From contig CAMOLN010000046.1 of NCBI GenBank assembly GCA_946618745.1, positions 1-7,180 of the forward strand: a DNA stretch of 7,180 bases, given 5' to 3'. Position 1 is the first letter of the stretch; every line of letters begins with the position of its first letter. Shown piece by piece: positions 6,401 to 7,180 of the stretch. The stretch comes from an uncultured Alphaproteobacteria bacterium. GTDB taxonomy: Bacteria > Pseudomonadota > Alphaproteobacteria > RF32 > CAG-239. Position numbers and translations under genes: made by a program. The notes under the pieces are model-generated. The model was not told the DNA's origin. It worked only from the letters and a program-made list of their open reading frames with translations, and made no database searches.

Positions 6401-6901
6401 ATGTTTAAAGGTTTTTTAGGTGAATTTAAAAAATTCGCGATGCGTGGTAATGTTATCGACATGGCTGTCGGTATTATCATCGGGGCTGCTTTTGGTAAAA
6501 TAGTAGATTCTTTGGTGAAAGATGTTATTATGCCTCCGTTGGGATTGCTGTTGGGTAAAGTTGATTTTACCAATATGTTTTTGGTTATGAAAGAGGGTGC
6601 TACTCCGGCTCCGTATAATTCATTGACGGCAGCCCAGAATGCCGGTGCGGTTACTTGGAATTTTGGTTTGTTTATCAATGCTGTAATCAGCTTTTTGATT
6701 GTGGCTTTTGCCGTATTTTTGCTGATTAAAGCTATTAATAAATTGCAAGAAAAAATGGATAAGAAGGAAGCTAAGGAAGTTGCCGTTACAACCAAGACTT
6801 GTCCTTACTGCTGTTCGGAAATACCGCTTAATGCTACCAGATGTCCGCATTGTACTTCAGAGTTGAAAGTTCAGGAAAAGAAAGTAGTTAAAAAGAAATA
6901 A
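6401..6901 (+). CDS. mscL: Large-conductance mechanosensitive channel MscL with C-terminal zinc-ribbon-like tail
   Basis: MscL is a homopentameric inner-membrane safety valve that opens under membrane tension during hypo-osmotic shock. The 166-residue product begins with the family's N-terminal helix and TM1 ([20 protein letters not shown], then [27 protein letters not shown], about 15-47). A periplasmic loop follows (48-85), then TM2 (about 87-110, [22 protein letters not shown]) and a charged cytoplasmic helix ([14 protein letters not shown]). It is longer than E. coli MscL (136 residues) because of a C-terminal CPYC-x10-CPHC motif (Cys134, 137, 148, 151; an extra Cys at 138) and a lysine-rich end. 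The four cysteines are spaced as in a rubredoxin-like zinc ribbon. Similar tails occur in some other MscL proteins as I recall, with no established role known to me. A GAGGAGA ribosome-binding site (6387-6393) supports the ATG at 6401. Confidence 0.96.
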   Translation: MFKGFLGEFKKFAMRGNVIDMAVGIIIGAAFGKIVDSLVKDVIMPPLGLLLGKVDFTNMFLVMKEGATPAPYNSLTAAQNAGAVTWNFGLFINAVISFLIVAFAVFLLIKAINKLQEKMDKKEAKEVAVTTKTCPYCCSEIPLNATRCPHCTSELKVQEKKVVKKK

Positions 6902-6911
6902 AAAAAAAGCA

Positions 6912-6951
6912 TTTTTGAGCTGTTTTCAAATTAAAGAAAGCAGCTCAAAAA
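6912..6951. terminator. Strong hairpin after mscL, likely terminator or 3'-end structure
   Basis: The arms 6912-6927 and 6936-6951 form a 16-bp stem with a single G-U pair and an eight-base AT loop, ten bases after the mscL stop. In the plus-strand transcript the 3' arm is followed by GUAUAUGU rather than a U-run. On the minus strand the hairpin is followed, four bases on, by ten U (from the A-run at 6899-6908). The structure is clear; its direction and mode of termination are not. Confidence 0.6.
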
Positions 6952-6977
6952 AGTATATGTATAGATTGCTAAAAATG

Positions 6978-6986
6978 TGTGGATAA
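6978..6986 (-). promoter_or_regulatory. Consensus DnaA box
   Basis: The minus strand reads TTATCCACA, identical to the consensus DnaA-binding 9-mer. I found no second exact copy in the window. A lone box could bind DnaA as a transcription factor, titrate it, or be chance; flanking AT-rich repeats leave an origin possible but unsupported. Confidence 0.5.
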
Positions 6987-7000
6987 CAGGATTTTTGTTA

Positions 7001-7015
7001 TTAACTAATTGTTAA
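7001..7015. promoter_or_regulatory. CtrA-type site TTAA-N7-TTAA
   Basis: TTAACTAATTGTTAA matches the full CtrA recognition pattern TTAA-N7-TTAA and is also a perfect inverted repeat (TTAAC/GTTAA). It lies 85 bases before the pilin-like start codon and 14 bases from the DnaA box. In Caulobacter CtrA activates pilA, so the context fits, but the motif is AT-rich and can occur by chance. Confidence 0.4.
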
Positions 7016-7084
7016 AACTGTTATGTTATGTTTTTAGTTATGTCGGTGTAGCTATGTCTATAGTTTGATGACGGCGGGCAATAT

Positions 7085-7091
7085 AAGGGAG
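7085..7091 (+). promoter_or_regulatory. Ribosome binding site of the pilin-like gene
   Basis: AAGGGAG nine bases before the ATG at 7101. It is a strong match that confirms the start of the partial gene. Confidence 0.7.
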
Positions 7092-7100
7092 TTAAAAAAT

Positions 7101-7180
7101 ATGAAAATATTAAACAAGGATAACCAATCCGGACGTTCAATGATCGAGATGTTGGGTGTTCTGGCAATTATCGGTGTTTT
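7101..7180 (+). CDS. Type IV pilin-like / pseudopilin protein, 5' part only
   Basis: Only the first 26 codons and two bases are in the window. After a short basic/polar leader (MKILNKDNQSG) comes R-S-M-I-E-M-LGVLAIIGV. This fits a class III signal: a prepilin peptidase would cut after Gly11, leaving Glu at +5 (Glu16), followed by the hydrophobic helix that anchors and assembles pilins. The usual Phe at +1 is Arg, and a Gly follows EML. I associate this GRSMIEMLGVLAIIGVL type of N-terminus with multicopy pilin-like genes in uncultured, host-associated alphaproteobacteria (recollection, not a search). The mature domain, and hence whether it is a major pilin, minor pilin or secretion pseudopilin, cannot be seen. 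Confidence 0.8.
   Translation, partial: MKILNKDNQSGRSMIEMLGVLAIIGV

Larger units (their letters stand above)
6952..7100 (+). other. AT-rich intergenic region upstream of the pilin-like gene
   Basis: About 150 bases without a gene. It holds one perfect DnaA box (6978-6986), a TTAA-N7-TTAA palindrome (7001-7015), and a cluster of GTTA-type repeats: GTTATT at 6997, GTTAAA at 7011, GTTATG at 7020, 7025 and 7037. It also has a possible -10 TATAGT (7059-7064) without a good -35, and the pilin ribosome-binding site (7085-7091). I found no RNA gene. Confidence 0.6.

Noticed and set aside
1..7180. CRISPR arrays, insertion sequences, phage or toxin-antitoxin genes
   Set aside because: No regularly spaced repeats, terminal inverted repeats, transposase or toxin-like frames seen; gene content is housekeeping throughout.

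Overview
The window is chromosomal, AT-rich and bacterial. Gene content and order point to a Gram-negative alphaproteobacterium-like organism. The order kdsD-lptC-lptA-lptB-rpoN-hpf is the classic proteobacterial lipopolysaccharide-transport/sigma-54 cluster. The NusG, HPF and LptB sequences read as alphaproteobacterial. The last gene opens with a short-leader pilin motif (GRSMIEMLGVLAIIGV) that I associate with uncultured, often gut-derived, alphaproteobacteria. That lineage placement is inference from memory of family patterns; no search was run.

Left two thirds (1-5358, minus strand): a tightly packed operon reads right to left. KdsD (arabinose-5-phosphate isomerase, the entry to Kdo synthesis) is followed by LptC, LptA and LptB, the bridge and ATPase that carry finished LPS from the inner to the outer membrane. 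RpoN (sigma-54) comes next, and then, after a 207-base gap with its own promoter candidate, the ribosome hibernation factor HPF. Genes from kdsD to rpoN overlap or lie within about 20 bases of each other. The hpf reading frame stops at 36-38, but conserved HPF tail sequence continues in frame beyond the stop to the window edge, so this copy looks truncated by a nonsense codon.

Middle (5359-5611): a divergent intergenic region with a strong sigma-70-type promoter facing right and a weaker candidate facing left.

Right third (5612-7180, plus strand): secE and nusG (translocon subunit and transcription elongation factor) lie three bases apart. They are followed by mscL rather than the usual ribosomal protein gene rplK. 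MscL carries a C-terminal four-cysteine zinc-ribbon-like tail. After mscL there is a near-perfect 16-bp hairpin, then an AT-rich intergenic stretch (about 150 bases) holding a perfect consensus DnaA box, a TTAA-N7-TTAA (CtrA-type) site and repeated GTTAT(G/T) motifs. A type IV pilin-like gene then begins and is cut by the window end.

Most of the window is ordinary housekeeping sequence. I do not see a clearly new multi-gene system. The points most worth a second look are the in-frame stop in hpf, the cell-cycle-type sites upstream of the pilin-like gene, the zinc-ribbon MscL, and the separation of secE-nusG from the rplK cluster.
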